A stretch of 64,000 nt of DNA from assembly GCF_900187375.1 (NCBI RefSeq), contig NZ_FYEW01000004.1:220774-284773 (forward strand), in the 5' to 3' direction. Every line of letters begins with the position of its first letter. Position 1 is the first letter of the stretch. Position numbers and translations under genes: made by a program. Below the pieces are notes generated by a model that was given only the letters and a program-made list of their open reading frames with translations, made no database searches and had not been told where the DNA came from. This DNA comes from Hymenobacter gelipurpurascens (lineage in GTDB: Bacteria; Bacteroidota; Bacteroidia; Cytophagales; Hymenobacteraceae). This document shows, piece by piece, positions 25,067-36,300 of this stretch.

Positions 25067-25283
25067 AGGCACAAAGGCACGGCTTACGCCAAAGTAACCG
25101 AAGAGTAAATGCTGCCGAGAGACCAAGGCCTAGCAGAGGGCTGAGGGGTAAATCATGCATGATTTCGGAAGGATTTCGTACCAAGTCGGGGCCGGTTCGG
25201 TGTTTCCTTTGCATAGGGAAAATGCTAGGCCTGTCTGGGGGCTCCCATCTGGCCTAGCCGCGCGATTACCTCCCTCTTATGCT
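25067..25283. other. Intergenic region before the copper ATPase
   Basis: 217 bases with three GGCCTAG/CTAGGCC motifs (25127, 25225, 25251) and no gene. A promoter for copA is expected here; none is obvious. No CueR- or CopY-type operator was recognised. Confidence 0.4.
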
Positions 25284-27557
25284 ATGGAACCAACCACTAA
25301 AACCGAAACCCTCGACATTGAAGGCATGACGTGCGCATCGTGCGCATCCTTCGTCGAAAAGTCCTTGTCCCGCACGCCGGGCGTGCAGCGGGCCGTGGTC
25401 AATTTCGCCACCGAAAAAGCTACCATCGAGTACGAGCCCGCCCAGGCCTCCCCGGCCAGCCTCAAAGCGGCGGTCATCGGCGCCGGCTACGGCGTCATGG
25501 AGCGGGCCCCCGACACGAGTGCGGCGGACCGGCAGGCGGAAATCGACGAGCAGAAAGCCAGGGCCTACGACAAGCTCAAGCGCCGCTTCTGGGTGGCGGC
25601 CGGGCTGGCCGCGCTCATTATGCCCCTGAGCATGCTCATGCTCTGGCCCGCGATGATGCAGCGCGTCAACATGCAGGGGCTGAACTACGGCCTGCTGGTG
25701 CTCACGCTGCCGGTAGTGGCCTACAGCGGCCGGGAGTTCTACTCTTCGGCCTGGAACGGCTTCAAGCACCGGGCCGCCAACATGGACACCCTTATTACCG
25801 TGGGCACGGGGGCGGCGTTTCTTTACAGCGTGGCCGCGACAGTGGTACCGGGCTGGTTTATGCGCCAGGGTATTATGCCGGAGGTCTACTACGACACGAC
25901 GGCCACCATCATCGCCCTGATTCTGCTGGGCAAGGTGCTGGAGCTGCGCGCCAAAACGCAGACCTCCGCCGCCATCAAGGCCCTGATGGGCCTGCAGGCC
26001 AAAACCGCCCGCGTGGTGCGCCCCGGCGGCCAGGAAGTGGACGTGCCCATTGAGCAGGTGCAGCTCGGCGACGTGGTGGTGGTGCGCCCCGGCGAGAAGG
26101 TGGCGACGGATGGCGTTATCGAGGAAGGCCACTCGGCCGTGGATGAGGCCATGCTCACGGGTGAAAGTTTGCCGGTCGAGAAGAAGGCCGGCGACCCGGT
26201 CTTTGGGGCCACCCTGAATAAAACCGGCTCCTTCCGCTTCCGCGTGACCAAGGTGGGGGCTGATACCATGCTCTCCCAGATTGTCAAGCTGGTGGAGGAC
26301 GCCCAGGGCAGCCGCGCCCCCATTCAGCGGCTCGCTGATAAGGTCAGTGCCATCTTTGTGCCCACGGTGGTGGTCATTGCCCTGCTCACCTTCGTGCTCT
26401 GGTTTGACCTGGCCCCCGTGGAAAGCCGCCTGCCGCTGGCGTTGGTCAACTTCGTGGCCGTGCTCATCATCGCCTGCCCCTGCGCCCTGGGGCTGGCCAC
26501 GCCCACGGCCATCATGGTCAGCACCGGCAAGGGCGCCGAGCACGGCGTGCTGATCCGCAACGCCGAGGCCCTGGAAAAGGCGGGCCAGGTGAATACCGTG
26601 CTGCTCGACAAAACCGGTACCATCACCCGCGGGGAGCCCGCCGTGACGGACTTTGTGCCGGCCCCGGGCCAGGACGCCGGCTCGCTCCTGCAGCTGGTGG
26701 CTGCCGTGGAGCGGCAATCGGAGCACCCCCTGGCCGAAGCCGTGGTGCGCTACGCCGAGGCCCAGGGCGCCGCCGCGTTTTCCGCTACCGGCTTTCGGGC
26801 CCTGGAGGGCAAGGGAGCGGAGGCAGTCGTGAACGGGCAGGCTGTGCTCATCGGCAACTTCCGCCTGCTCGAGGAGGCCGGCATCAGCCTTTCCCCGGCC
26901 GTGCGCCGGCAGGCCGATGAGCTGCTGGCCCAGGCCAAAACCGTGCTCTACATTGCCGTGGCAGGGCAGGTGGCGGGCCTGCTCGGGGTGGCCGACACCG
27001 TGCGGGATACTTCGGCCGCCGCCATCAAGCGGCTGCAGGCCATGGGCATGGAGGTGGTGATGATGACCGGCGACAACCCCGAGACGGCCGCCCAGGTGGC
27101 GGGCCAGGTCGGCATCACGCGCTACTTCGCCGAGGTGCTGCCCAGCGGTAAGGCCGGCAAGGTGAAGGAGCTGCAGGCCGAGGGCCGCATCGTGGCCATG
27201 GTGGGCGACGGCATCAACGACGCGCCCGCCCTGGCCCAGGCCGACATTGGCCTGGCCATGGGCGGCGGCACCGACGTAGCCATGGAAGCGGCCGGCATCA
27301 CGCTCATGCGCTCCGACCTGCACGGCGTGGTCACGGCCATTGAGCTTTCCCGTCAGACCATCCGCACCATCCGCCAGAATTTGTTTTTCGCCTTTATCTA
27401 CAACACCCTGGGCATACCCGTGGCGGCCGGGCTGCTGTACCCTTTCCTGGGCATCACCCTCTCCCCCATGCTGGCCGCGGGGGCCATGGCCCTGAGCTCG
27501 GTGTCGGTGCTGACCAACTCGCTGCGCCTGCGCGCCTTCTCCCCCGCTAAACCCTAA
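25284..27557 (+). CDS. copA: Copper-translocating P1B-type ATPase
   Basis: 757 residues from ATG 25284. One N-terminal heavy-metal-associated domain with GMTCASC (residues 14-20). Then transmembrane segments, the actuator motif [10 protein letters not shown], the copper-selective CPC in [13 protein letters not shown] (about 397-399), the phosphorylation site DKTGTIT (about 442), the HP motif in SEHPLAEAV (about 480), TGDNPETA and [10 protein letters not shown]. The C-terminal membrane pair contains [11 protein letters not shown] and [15 protein letters not shown], as in Cu(I) exporters (subgroup P1B-1). It should pump Cu(I) out of the cytosol. A cupredoxin-domain membrane protein follows after 4 bp and probably receives or handles the exported copper. 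A longer start at 25155 would add 43 residues unlike the family. Confidence 0.95.
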   Translation: MEPTTKTETLDIEGMTCASCASFVEKSLSRTPGVQRAVVNFATEKATIEYEPAQASPASLKAAVIGAGYGVMERAPDTSAADRQAEIDEQKARAYDKLKRRFWVAAGLAALIMPLSMLMLWPAMMQRVNMQGLNYGLLVLTLPVVAYSGREFYSSAWNGFKHRAANMDTLITVGTGAAFLYSVAATVVPGWFMRQGIMPEVYYDTTATIIALILLGKVLELRAKTQTSAAIKALMGLQAKTARVVRPGGQEVDVPIEQVQLGDVVVVRPGEKVATDGVIEEGHSAVDEAMLTGESLPVEKKAGDPVFGATLNKTGSFRFRVTKVGADTMLSQIVKLVEDAQGSRAPIQRLADKVSAIFVPTVVVIALLTFVLWFDLAPVESRLPLALVNFVAVLIIACPCALGLATPTAIMVSTGKGAEHGVLIRNAEALEKAGQVNTVLLDKTGTITRGEPAVTDFVPAPGQDAGSLLQLVAAVERQSEHPLAEAVVRYAEAQGAAAFSATGFRALEGKGAEAVVNGQAVLIGNFRLLEEAGISLSPAVRRQADELLAQAKTVLYIAVAGQVAGLLGVADTVRDTSAAAIKRLQAMGMEVVMMTGDNPETAAQVAGQVGITRYFAEVLPSGKAGKVKELQAEGRIVAMVGDGINDAPALAQADIGLAMGGGTDVAMEAAGITLMRSDLHGVVTAIELSRQTIRTIRQNLFFAFIYNTLGIPVAAGLLYPFLGITLSPMLAAGAMALSSVSVLTNSLRLRAFSPAKP

Positions 27558-27561
27558 CGCC

Positions 27562-27939
27562 ATGGATACCGCCGAAATCATTGTGACCCTCACGGGCCTG
27601 GGCCTGGCGGCCTTCGTCATCTGGTACTTCTTTTTCTCGGCCCGGCAGACTGCCAGCGCCGTGTCCTCCTCAAGTGGGGTGCAGCAGGTCGATATCACCG
27701 TCAAGGGGGGCTACTCGCCTGACGTGATTGAGGTGGAGCGCGGCAAGCCCGTGCAGCTGAGCTTCTACCGCGACGAGGAAAACACCTGCTCCGAGGAGCT
27801 GCTCCTGCCCGACTTTAGCATCCGCCGCGACCTGCCCGCTTTCAAAACCACCCTGGTAGAGCTGCTGCCCCAGCAGGCGGGCACGTTTACCTTCACCTGC
27901 GGCATGGGTATGCTGCGCGGCAGCCTCGTGGTAAAGTAG
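27562..27939 (+). CDS. Membrane-anchored cupredoxin-domain protein
   Basis: 125 residues. One N-terminal membrane helix (IIVTLTGLGLAAFVIWYFFF) then a cupredoxin-like domain: VDITVKGGYSPDVIEVERGKPVQLSFYRDEENTCSEELLLPDF and a terminal GTFTFTCGMGMLRGSLVV. Candidate copper ligands are Cys in ENTCSEE, Cys in TFTCGMGM and the following methionines. It starts 4 bp after copA and is almost certainly co-transcribed; it would act on the outer face of the inner membrane as a copper carrier or chaperone. A perfect 17-bp hairpin ends the operon. Confidence 0.9.
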   Translation: MDTAEIIVTLTGLGLAAFVIWYFFFSARQTASAVSSSSGVQQVDITVKGGYSPDVIEVERGKPVQLSFYRDEENTCSEELLLPDFSIRRDLPAFKTTLVELLPQQAGTFTFTCGMGMLRGSLVVK

Positions 27940-27996
27940 GCCCTAGGCCAGTCGGCGCGGCATTCCGTAGGCCACTAGTTCATCGCCTCCAAAGAA

Positions 27997-28032
27997 AAAC
28001 GCCTGCCGGCTCCCAGGAGCCGGCAGGCGTTT
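27997..28032. terminator. Bidirectional transcription terminator
   Basis: A perfect 17-bp stem AAACGCCTGCCGGCTCC (27997-28013) with a two-base loop and its complement at 28016-28032. A run of A on one side and TTT on the other suit both directions. It lies between the convergent copper operon and the prolyl oligopeptidase gene. Confidence 0.9.
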
Positions 28033-28054
28033 GCCATGTTAAGCCCGAAGTGGG

Positions 28055-30178
28055 CTAGTTGTTCTGATAGGGCGTCAGGTTCATGTTCTGGAACATGAAT
28101 GACCATTTATCGGCCTGCTCACTGATCACCTGAGCCGTGGAGCGGCCCGAGCCGTGACCGGCCTTGGTTTCCACCCGGATCAGCACGGGCGCACTGCCTT
28201 TCTGCGACTCCTGGAGCTTAGAGGCAAACTTGAAAGAGTGCGCCGGTACCACCCGGTCATCGTGGTCGGCGGTGGTCACCATGGTAGCGGGATAAGCCGC
28301 CGGCTTCAGGGCGTGGTAGGGCGAGTACTTGTAGAGGTAGTCGAACATCTCCTTGCTGTCCTGGGCCGTGCCGTAGTCGTAGGCCCAGCCGGCGCCGGCC
28401 GTGAACTGGTTGTAGCGCAGCATGTCCATCACGCCCACGGCCGGGAAGGCCACTTTAAACAGCTCGGGGCGCTGGGCCATGGTGGCCCCCACCAGCAGTC
28501 CGCCGTTGGAGGCGCCCGAAATTGCCAGGTAGTCTTTCGAGGTGTAGTTGTTTTTCGTCAGGTACTCGGCGGCGGCAATGTAGTCGTCGAACACGTTCTG
28601 CTTCTGCAGCTTGGTGCCGGCCACGTGCCACTTCTCGCCGTACTCGCCCCCGCCCCGGATGTTGGGCACGGCATAGACGCCGCCGTTTTCGAGCAGAACA
28701 ATGGTGCTGGTACCGAAGCTGGGCGTTACGCTGGAATTAAAGCCGCCGTAAGCGTAGAGTAGTGTGGGGTTTTTGCCGTTCATCACCAGGCCTTTTTTGT
28801 AGGTGATGATCATCGGGATTCTGGTGCCGTCCTTGGAGTTGTAGAACACCTGCTTGGACTCAAACTTGGTGGGGTCGAACTGCACGCCGGCCTTCTTGTA
28901 CACCGTCGATTTGCCCGAGGCAATGTCGTACTTGAAGATGGTGGGCGGGTAGATGTAGGAGGTGAAGGTGTAGTAGGTTTCCTTTTCCTCCTTCTTGGTG
29001 CCAAAGCCGCCGGCCGAGCCCACCGAGGGCAGCGTGATGCTGCGCTCCTTTTTGCCGCTCATGTCGTACTGCTCAATCAGGGAGGTGGCGTCCTTCAGGT
29101 AGTTGGCGAAGATCTTGCCGCCGCCGGTGGTGGCGCGCAATACATTTTTGCTTTCCGGAATCAGATCTTTCCAGTTGGCGGGCTTGGGGTTGGCGGCATC
29201 CACGGTTACCACGCGGCCGTTGGGCGCGTTCAGGTTGGTTTCGAGGTAGAGCTTGCTGCCCACGTTGTCGAGCACGCTCACCTCGCTTTTCTCATTGTCC
29301 ACGACCTGCACAATGGGGCTGCCCGGCTTGCTCAGGTCCTGGATGTAGAGCTCGTTGCCGGAGGTGGTGTTGGCGCCGGTGATAACCAGGAAGCGCTCAT
29401 CCTCGGTCAGGGACGCCCCGATGTAGCGGCGGGGCGTCTTCTCCCCGCCGAACACCAGCTGGTCGGTGCTCTGGGGGGTGCCCAGCTTGTGGTAGAACAG
29501 CTTGTGAATCTGGGTTTTTCCGGCCAGCTGGCTGCCCGCCTTGGGCTTGTCGTAGGAGCTGTAGTAGAAGCCGTCGTTGCCCTTCCAGGCCAGGCCCGAG
29601 AACTTCACGTCCTTGAGCGTGTCGCCGACCAGGGCTTTATCCGACGCCTTCATCACAATCACCTTACGCCAGTCGGAGCCGCCTTCCGAAATCTGGTAGG
29701 CGGCCAGGCTGCCGTCCTTGGTGAAGTTGATGCCGGCCAGGGAGGTGGTACCGTCCTTGGAAAACAGGTTGGGGTCGAGGAACACCTCGGGCGTGCCCGC
29801 ACCCACCTGCCGGTACATGACCGACTGGCTTTGCAGACCCGTGTTCTTCGTGAAGTAGGTATACTTACCCTCTTTGAAAGGAGCGCCGTATTTCTCGTAG
29901 TTCCACAGCGTTTCGAGGCGCTTGCGGATGGCTTCGCGGAAGGGGATCTGGGCCAGGTAATGCTGGGTCACCTTGTTTTCCTCCTGCACCCACGACTTGG
30001 TGTCGTCGGCCTGGTCGTTTTCGAGCCAGCGGTAGGGGTCGGCTACCTTGGTGCCGAAGTAGGTGGTCACGGTATCCACCTTTTTCGTCTGCGGGTAAGG
30101 CAGAGTCTTGAGCGGGGTCTGGGCAAAGGCTTGCGCGCTAAGCAGCACAGCGGCCGCTGAGGGATAAATGCTTCTCAT
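28055..30178 (-). CDS. Prolyl oligopeptidase (S9A family serine peptidase), secreted
   Basis: 707 residues with a signal peptide (MRSIYPSAAAVLLSAQAFAQ), so periplasmic or exported. The N-terminal YPQTKKVDTVTTYFGTKVADPYRWLEND is the S9A hallmark. It is followed by a seven-bladed propeller, then the hydrolase domain with catalytic Ser in ISGASNGGLL (about 553), Asp in DHDDRVVP (about 638) and His in KAGHGSG (about 673). It cleaves short peptides after proline. It stands alone and ends at the shared hairpin. It could support growth on proline-rich peptides; no transporter is adjacent. Confidence 0.96.
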   Translation of the reverse strand: MRSIYPSAAAVLLSAQAFAQTPLKTLPYPQTKKVDTVTTYFGTKVADPYRWLENDQADDTKSWVQEENKVTQHYLAQIPFREAIRKRLETLWNYEKYGAPFKEGKYTYFTKNTGLQSQSVMYRQVGAGTPEVFLDPNLFSKDGTTSLAGINFTKDGSLAAYQISEGGSDWRKVIVMKASDKALVGDTLKDVKFSGLAWKGNDGFYYSSYDKPKAGSQLAGKTQIHKLFYHKLGTPQSTDQLVFGGEKTPRRYIGASLTEDERFLVITGANTTSGNELYIQDLSKPGSPIVQVVDNEKSEVSVLDNVGSKLYLETNLNAPNGRVVTVDAANPKPANWKDLIPESKNVLRATTGGGKIFANYLKDATSLIEQYDMSGKKERSITLPSVGSAGGFGTKKEEKETYYTFTSYIYPPTIFKYDIASGKSTVYKKAGVQFDPTKFESKQVFYNSKDGTRIPMIITYKKGLVMNGKNPTLLYAYGGFNSSVTPSFGTSTIVLLENGGVYAVPNIRGGGEYGEKWHVAGTKLQKQNVFDDYIAAAEYLTKNNYTSKDYLAISGASNGGLLVGATMAQRPELFKVAFPAVGVMDMLRYNQFTAGAGWAYDYGTAQDSKEMFDYLYKYSPYHALKPAAYPATMVTTADHDDRVVPAHSFKFASKLQESQKGSAPVLIRVETKAGHGSGRSTAQVISEQADKWSFMFQNMNLTPYQNN

Positions 30179-30444
30179 GCAGTACGATGGGTGACAGGAA
30201 GTGAAAAAGCGGGAGGTAGGACGCGCTGAGCACCTGGGCAGCCGGGTGCCTGGCTAGATGAGCCGTAGAAAGATACGGTGCAGCACTCATTCAGCAAGTG
30301 TAAAAATTACGTTGCCCGCTGCCGGGCTTCAGGGGGGTAGGCGGTACAACCTCTGCGGAGGCAGGCTTGCGGGTTGGCGTCGGGTTGGCCATGGCCGCCC
30401 TACCGGAGGCCAGGCCGATTAGCTGTAGCCCGGACTGCCTGAAC

Positions 30445-31170
30445 TCACAGGCCTTTCAGCATCTTATAAAACGCCTCCGCGTAGGTGTCACTGACGGGGA
30501 TAACCTGGTCGGCGATCTGAATCCGGTTTTTCTCGATATGGTCAATTTTATCCAAAGCGACCAGAAAGGACCGGTGCACGCGGGCAAAGTCCGGGGCAGG
30601 CAGCAGCTCTTCGAGTTTGGCAAAGCTCAACAGCGTCATAATCCGGTCTTCCGTGGTATGAATCCGCAGATAATCTTTCATGCCTTCCACGAAGAGAATA
30701 TCGCGGGTTGCTACTTTCTGGATGCGGTGGCCCACCTTGAGAAAAATATACTCCGGCTCATTCCGGGCTTCTGCTTTGGCTTCGTTCTTTTCCCGCGGTT
30801 GCGGGAAGCTTTGCTGCTGATAGAGCCGGAGCACGCCCTGGTAAAACCGCTCGAACGTAAAGGGCTTCAACAGGTAGTCCCTCACCTCCAGGTCATAAGC
30901 CTTGAGTGCATACTGGTCGTAGGCCGTGGTTAAAATAATCATCGGTTTGGGGTTCAGCATCGGAATGAAGCTGAGCCCGTCCAGGTCCGGCATGTTAATG
31001 TCCAGAAACAGCAGGTCGGGCTGGTCTTTCTTTAACTGGGCCGCCGCCTCCAGGGGGCTGACGAAAGTCCCTTTCAACTCCAGGAACGAGACCTTGCCGA
31101 TGTATTCTTCCAGGATTTCCTGGGCCAGGTACTCATCCTCAATGATGTAGCAGGTGAGCGTTGCTTTCAT
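30445..31170 (-). CDS. LytTR-family response regulator
   Basis: 241 residues. An N-terminal receiver (acidic pocket in CYIIEDEYLAQEI, phospho-acceptor in LLFLDINMPDLDG, Thr in TTAYDQYA, Lys in YLLKPFTFERF) and a C-terminal LytTR DNA-binding domain (EYIFLKVGHRIQKVATRDILFVEGMKDYLRIHT...FARVHRSFLVALDKID). The gene start overlaps the 3' end of the kinase gene by 32 bp, so the two are translated from one transcript and form a cognate pair. A likely target is the divergent ABC operon 250 bp upstream of the kinase. Confidence 0.95.
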   Translation of the reverse strand: MKATLTCYIIEDEYLAQEILEEYIGKVSFLELKGTFVSPLEAAAQLKKDQPDLLFLDINMPDLDGLSFIPMLNPKPMIILTTAYDQYALKAYDLEVRDYLLKPFTFERFYQGVLRLYQQQSFPQPREKNEAKAEARNEPEYIFLKVGHRIQKVATRDILFVEGMKDYLRIHTTEDRIMTLLSFAKLEELLPAPDFARVHRSFLVALDKIDHIEKNRIQIADQVIPVSDTYAEAFYKMLKGL

Positions 31171-32164
31171 GTGCCTGGAGGTGAAGACCGTGGATGGTAA
31201 GCTGGACGGTAAAGGTTTCGCCGGTGTTCTGAATGCTTAGCGTATGCTGGCCCGGATAAAGCAGAGACAGCCTTTTTTGGACGTTGGGCAGCCCGATGCC
31301 CCCGGGCTCCTCCAACGCCGCCACCGCACCTGGGCCGATTGGGTTCTGCACGCTGAAGGTCAGGGTGTCTTGCTGGAATCCTACCCTGACTTTCAGGTCA
31401 CCGGGTGCCAGCCGGGCGGGGCTGTGTTTATAGGCGTTTTCCAGCAGGTGCACGAACAGCAGGGGGGCAATGTAGCAGGAAGTGGTCTCCCCTTCCAGCA
31501 GCAGGTCGACGACGGGGCTGTTTTTGTACCGGAGCTGCTGCAGGCTGATGTAATCCCGCACATACGCCATCTCCCGGGCCAGGGGAACCGTGGCGGCATT
31601 GGACTCATAAATCATGTAGCGCATCAACGAAGCCAGGTGCATGACGGCTTCCGGGGCGGCCGGGGCCTGCTTGTACACCAGCGTGTGGATGTTGTTGAGG
31701 GTATTGAACAGGAAGTGCGGGTTGATCTGCGACTTCAGGTAGGTGAGTTCAGCCTCCACGGCCTGCTTCTCCAGCTGTTCTTTCCGGATCGTATTGAGTA
31801 CCAGATTTTCGGTGACCCGGGCCAGCCAGCTCAGGAAAAGAAAAATGGGTACAGTCGTGACCAGGTTCATCGAATAGTCCCCGAAATCTAGCTGTTTGTG
31901 GTGGAAAAGCAGAAAAGGCAGCGGCGCGCTCAGCGCGATTCCCCCCAGCCTAAGCCAGTAGCCTCGACCTTTTCTGCTGCCGGAATACTGCGTCAGCAGG
32001 TAGAAATGCATGTAAAAAACATACAGACAGGTGGCGATGAATCCCGCCGTGGTGCTAGGCCAGTGGGCATCGGTTTCACTTTTGAGTTGCAGTATCACCA
32101 ACGAGGTGAACAACACCCAGACGGACAGGTGAATCAGCCAGAAGATTCTTTTGACGCGCTCCAT
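31139..32164 (-). CDS. LytS/YehU-type sensor histidine kinase
   Basis: 341 residues. Four predicted membrane helices occupy the first 130 residues (IFWLIHLSVWVLFTSLVILQ, IATCLYVFYMHFYLLTQ, a third around LGGIALSAPLPFLLF, and LVTTVPIFLFLSWLA). Then come the His_kinase signature LKSQINPHFLFNTLNNIHTLV with the phospho-acceptor histidine and a short ATPase (LLFVHLLENAYKHS, GGIGLPNVQKRL). There is no large sensor domain, so the signal is probably read at the membrane. It pairs with the overlapping LytTR regulator. Confidence 0.95.
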   Translation of the reverse strand: MERVKRIFWLIHLSVWVLFTSLVILQLKSETDAHWPSTTAGFIATCLYVFYMHFYLLTQYSGSRKGRGYWLRLGGIALSAPLPFLLFHHKQLDFGDYSMNLVTTVPIFLFLSWLARVTENLVLNTIRKEQLEKQAVEAELTYLKSQINPHFLFNTLNNIHTLVYKQAPAAPEAVMHLASLMRYMIYESNAATVPLAREMAYVRDYISLQQLRYKNSPVVDLLLEGETTSCYIAPLLFVHLLENAYKHSPARLAPGDLKVRVGFQQDTLTFSVQNPIGPGAVAALEEPGGIGLPNVQKRLSLLYPGQHTLSIQNTGETFTVQLTIHGLHLQAHESNAHLLHH

Positions 32165-32423
32165 ACCACAAAGGTGGGATTTCCGGGGGTGGCCCGGGTT
32201 ACCTGCTCGACCAGCTGCTCACGCCAATCTACGGGTGGGGAAAAGAAGCCTGCCAGTGCTTTCACGGCAGCAAAGCCTTCCTTGGTCGAGTACTTCCCCG
32301 CAACAGCATATCAGGTTTCGCGATTCGACTCGCTCATGATTGCTTCGCCCCGAACCAGAGAATGCCGCCGTGGCCAAGGCTTGGCTTCTCTTTTCCAAAA
32401 TAAACCGAAGCAACTCAGCAGAA

Positions 32424-33353
32424 ATGGAAAATCAACACGTCGGCCTCACCATCCGCAAGGTTTCAAAAAGGTATGCGAATGGCGTGCAGGCCCTACATAA
32501 TGTTTCCTTGGACATTGCCCCGGGCATGTTCGGGCTCCTGGGACCAAACGGGGCCGGCAAATCAACCCTCATGCGCACGCTTGCCACCCTGCAGGAGCCT
32601 GACGAAGGGCAGCTGCTGCTGGGCGACCTCGATGTAGTAAACCAGAAGGAAGCGGTGCGCCAGACGCTGGGCTACCTGCCCCAGGAGTTTGGGGTCTACC
32701 CCAAAGCCAGTGCGGAGGAACTGCTCGACTACTTCGCGGTGCTCAAAGGCATCACCAACCGGGCCGTGCGCAAAGAAACCACCGCGGCCTTGCTCAGGCA
32801 AACCAACCTCTGGGATAAACGCAAGCAGAAGCTGGGCAGCTTTTCGGGGGGCATGAAGCAGCGCTTTGGCGTGGCGGTGGCCTTACTAGGCAACCCGCGG
32901 CTGCTCATTGTAGACGAGCCCACGGCGGGCCTCGACCCGGCCGAGCGGGTGCGCTTTCTGAACCTGCTCAGCGAACTGGGGGAAAACAGCGTGGTGATTC
33001 TCTCCACCCACATCGTGGAAGATGTCGCGGAGCTGTGCACGAACATGGCCATCATCAACCAGGGGCAGATCCTGCTGGAGGCCCAGCCCCTGGAGGCCGT
33101 GGCCTCCCTGCAGGGCCGCATCTGGCGCAAGCTGACCGATAAACGGGCCCTGCCGGCCCTGGAGCAGGAGCACCGGGTTATTTCGGCCAAACTTCTGAGT
33201 GGCCGCACCCTGGTGCACGTGTACAGCCCGGACCGGCCGGGCATCGGCTTTGAGCCAGCGGAGCCGAACCTGCAGGATGTCTACTTCAGCGCCATGACGG
33301 GCTGCTTTAGCCCGGTTAGTCCGCAACCGAAAGCGGAGGGGGTAGCGCTATGA
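32424..33353 (+). CDS. ABC transporter ATP-binding protein
   Basis: 309 residues from ATG 32424. Walker A GPNGAGKST (40-48), Q-loop near YLPQEFGVYP, signature SFSGGMKQR, Walker B LLIVDEPTAGLDP and the H-loop in LSTHIVEDV. About 80 extra C-terminal residues follow the core. It overlaps the next gene by four bases (ATGA), so it is co-translated with the permease/M1-peptidase fusion and supplies its energy. It is divergent from the LytTR two-component genes, a typical arrangement in Bacteroidota where the regulator controls the transporter. The substrate is unknown. Confidence 0.95.
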   Translation: MENQHVGLTIRKVSKRYANGVQALHNVSLDIAPGMFGLLGPNGAGKSTLMRTLATLQEPDEGQLLLGDLDVVNQKEAVRQTLGYLPQEFGVYPKASAEELLDYFAVLKGITNRAVRKETTAALLRQTNLWDKRKQKLGSFSGGMKQRFGVAVALLGNPRLLIVDEPTAGLDPAERVRFLNLLSELGENSVVILSTHIVEDVAELCTNMAIINQGQILLEAQPLEAVASLQGRIWRKLTDKRALPALEQEHRVISAKLLSGRTLVHVYSPDRPGIGFEPAEPNLQDVYFSAMTGCFSPVSPQPKAEGVAL

Positions 33354-36300
33354 AGTTCCAAAGGATTTTTGCGCTGGAATTCACTTACCAGCTTCGCCGG
33401 GCCGCTACCTGGCTTTACTTCGGGGTGATCTTGCTTATCACTTTTCTGGTAGTCATTGCCAACTATGCCTCCGACGCGCGGGACGGATACTTTCTCCTGA
33501 ACGCGCCCATCGTCCTGGCTGCCGTCACGGTGATCTGCTGCGTGTTCTGGCTGGTGATAGGCGCCTCCGTGGCAGGCGAAGCGGCTGCCCGCGATGTGCA
33601 GACCCGCATGCATTTGCTTACGTACGCGGCCCCCGCCAGCAAAGCCGCCTACCTGGGCGGGCGCTACCTGGCCGCCTTTGCCCTGAGTGCCCTCCAGCTG
33701 CTCGCCATCCCGGCGGGTATGCTGCTGGCCATGCACTTTGCCGGGGTTGAGGCCGAGATTCTGGGTCCGTTCCGGGTGGCACCCTACCTGACTACCTTTT
33801 TCTTTATCGCTCTGCCCAACGCTTTTTTCGCGACGGCTATGCAATTTTCGGCGGCGGCGCTCAGCCGGCGGGCCCTAGCAAGCTATCTGGTCGGCGCGGC
33901 CCTGTTCGCGGCGTCCTACACAATATGGCCCCTGCTGGAAAAAGGGGGAGAATGGGGAAACCTGGCTGACCCGATGAGTTTTGGCCCGGTACTGAGCCAT
34001 CTGTCCATTGACTGGAGCCCTCAGGAGAAAAGCACGCGTTTTCTGCTGCTGGAAGGATCCTTTCTCGCTAACCGCCTTCTCTGGTTCGGCTTTTCACTGG
34101 GCCTGCTAGCCTTTACGTACTTCCGGTTTCAGTTTGTGTTGCCTGGCTCCGGCTCAAAGCAGTTTGCAGGGAAACCCCTACTCCCAGCGGTAACGGCCTG
34201 GGAGAAGCTCCGCTGGGAAACCGCGGAAGCGCTGCCGCCGGCCAGGGGAACGTACGGCTGGGCCACCCAGCTAAGCCAGTTGCGCCGTATCACCTGGGAA
34301 TCCTTTCTGCCGCTCGCCAAAAGCAAGGCTGGCCTGCCCCTGTTGGCTTTGCTGGCCCTGCTGGTAGGCGCTACTGTGCCCGGCAACCTGAAAGGCCGGG
34401 GCGTGCCCTTGCTGCCCCGAACGGACTTTGTCGTGGAGTACCTGACCGCTCCCCTGGCGGGGCCGGCCGCTTTCTGGGTTCTTCTGGTGCTGCTCATTAT
34501 TTTCTATGCCGGCCAGCTGGTGTGGCGGGACCGGGAAACCGGGGTGAGTGAGGTGGTCAACGCGGCGCCGGTGCCGGAGGGAGTGCTTTTCCTGAGCCGG
34601 TTTCTGGCGCTGTCCCTGGTGTTGGTCGTGTGGCTGGCCTTCCTAATGACGGCAGGCGTGCTGGCACAGGCGGCCATAGGTGGCGCTTCCCCTGCAATAG
34701 GCCTGTACGTGCGGGCCCTGTTCGGGCTGCAGCTAGTCGACTGCCTCCTTTTCGCCCTACTGGCCCTCACCGTGCATGTCCTGGTAAACCAAAAGTTTGT
34801 GGCCCATCTGGTAGCGCTGCTGATCTACGGGTTCATGTCGTTTGCGCCTGCGCTGGGTATCGAGCACAAGCTGCTCATTTTTGGCGCCAGTCCGCCGTGG
34901 ACTTATACCGATATGGCCGGGTTTGGGTCGTCGCTGGCGCCCTGGCTGTGGTTTAAGGGATATTGGGTGGCCTGGGGACTGCTGCTGGCAGTCGTGGCGC
35001 GGCTGTTCTGGGTGCGGGGACGGGAGAGCAGTGCAGCTGCGCGGCTTCAGCTGGCGCGCCGGCGCTTCACGCGTTCCAGCGCCCTGGTGTCGGCAGTGGC
35101 TGTGGCCGGCCTCCTCTTGTTTGGCGGCTTCATCTTCTACAACACCAACGTGCTGCATGCGTACACTGCCGCCGCGGAGATTGCGGCACGGCGCGCTGGG
35201 TATGAGCAGCGCTACCGCCGGTACCTCAACGTTCCCCAGCCCGTGCTGTCCGGGGTAAACCTGCAGGTGGAAATATATCCCCAGCAGCGGACGGTAGCGA
35301 TCCGGGGCACTTACCTGCTGGTGAATAAAAGTCAGGTGGCCATTGACACGGTGCATCTGGCGGCGGGTGCGGGCGTTGAAACAACTGCGATTAACTTCAA
35401 CCAGCCGGCCAAAGCTGTGCTCGTGGACGAGGAGCACGGCTACCGCCGGTACGCCCTGGCCCAGCCCCTAGCCCCGGGCGACTCCCTGCGCCTGCGTTTT
35501 CAGGTTAAGCATCAAGCGCGGGGCTTTACCAACAACGGCGCCGACGCGCAGGTTACGGAAAACAGCACCAGCTTCCGCAATCTGGAGTGGCTTCCCGTCA
35601 TCGGCTACCAGCCCTACCGGGAGCTGGATGAGGCCGGCGCCCGAAAAGCGTATGGCCTGGCTTCCCGACCCGCCACCTACTCGCTCTACGACGCGGCGGC
35701 CCGCCGGTACGCCCCTTTTTCCGAGCAAATCCGCCTGGAGGCCATCGTGGGCACGGATGCCAGCCAAACGGTGGTGGCGCCGGGCACCTTACGCCGAACC
35801 TGGATTAAAGCGGGCCGCCGCTACTTCCATTTTGCCACCGATGCGCTTATTCGCAATGAATACGCCTTTTTCTCGGCTGCCTACGCCGTGCAGGAAGGGA
35901 AGTGGCGCAACCCGTCGGCTGGCTCGGCGCAGGAGGTTGCCATCCAGGTTTACTATCCCCCGGGACTTTCGCAGAACCCGGCGCGCATGGTCCGGAGCGC
36001 CCAGGCATCGCTGGACTATTACACCCAGCAGTTCGGGCCCTACCCGCATCGGCAGCTGCGCTTTGTGGCCCATCCCAGCTACGCTTTCGGAAACCACGCC
36101 GCGCCCATCGACATCACGGCCGAGGAAGGTTTTTTCTTGCTGAACCCCAACAAGGACAAGCGGGGCTTTGACCTGGTGACGGCCGTGGTGGCGCACGAGG
36201 TGGCGCACCAGTGGTGGGGCAACCAACTTAAACAAGCCTATGTAGAGGGTGCCGGCCTGATTTCTGAAAGCCTGGCCTGGTACTCGGCCATGGGCGTACT

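Noticed and set aside
25266..27704. 812-codon open frame on the minus strand
   Set aside because: It is the antisense shadow of copA: histidine- and glycine-rich translation without motifs, while the plus strand has every P-type ATPase motif.
33014..33326. Minus-strand frames inside the ABC ATPase gene
   Set aside because: Antisense shadows of a gene with all ABC motifs.
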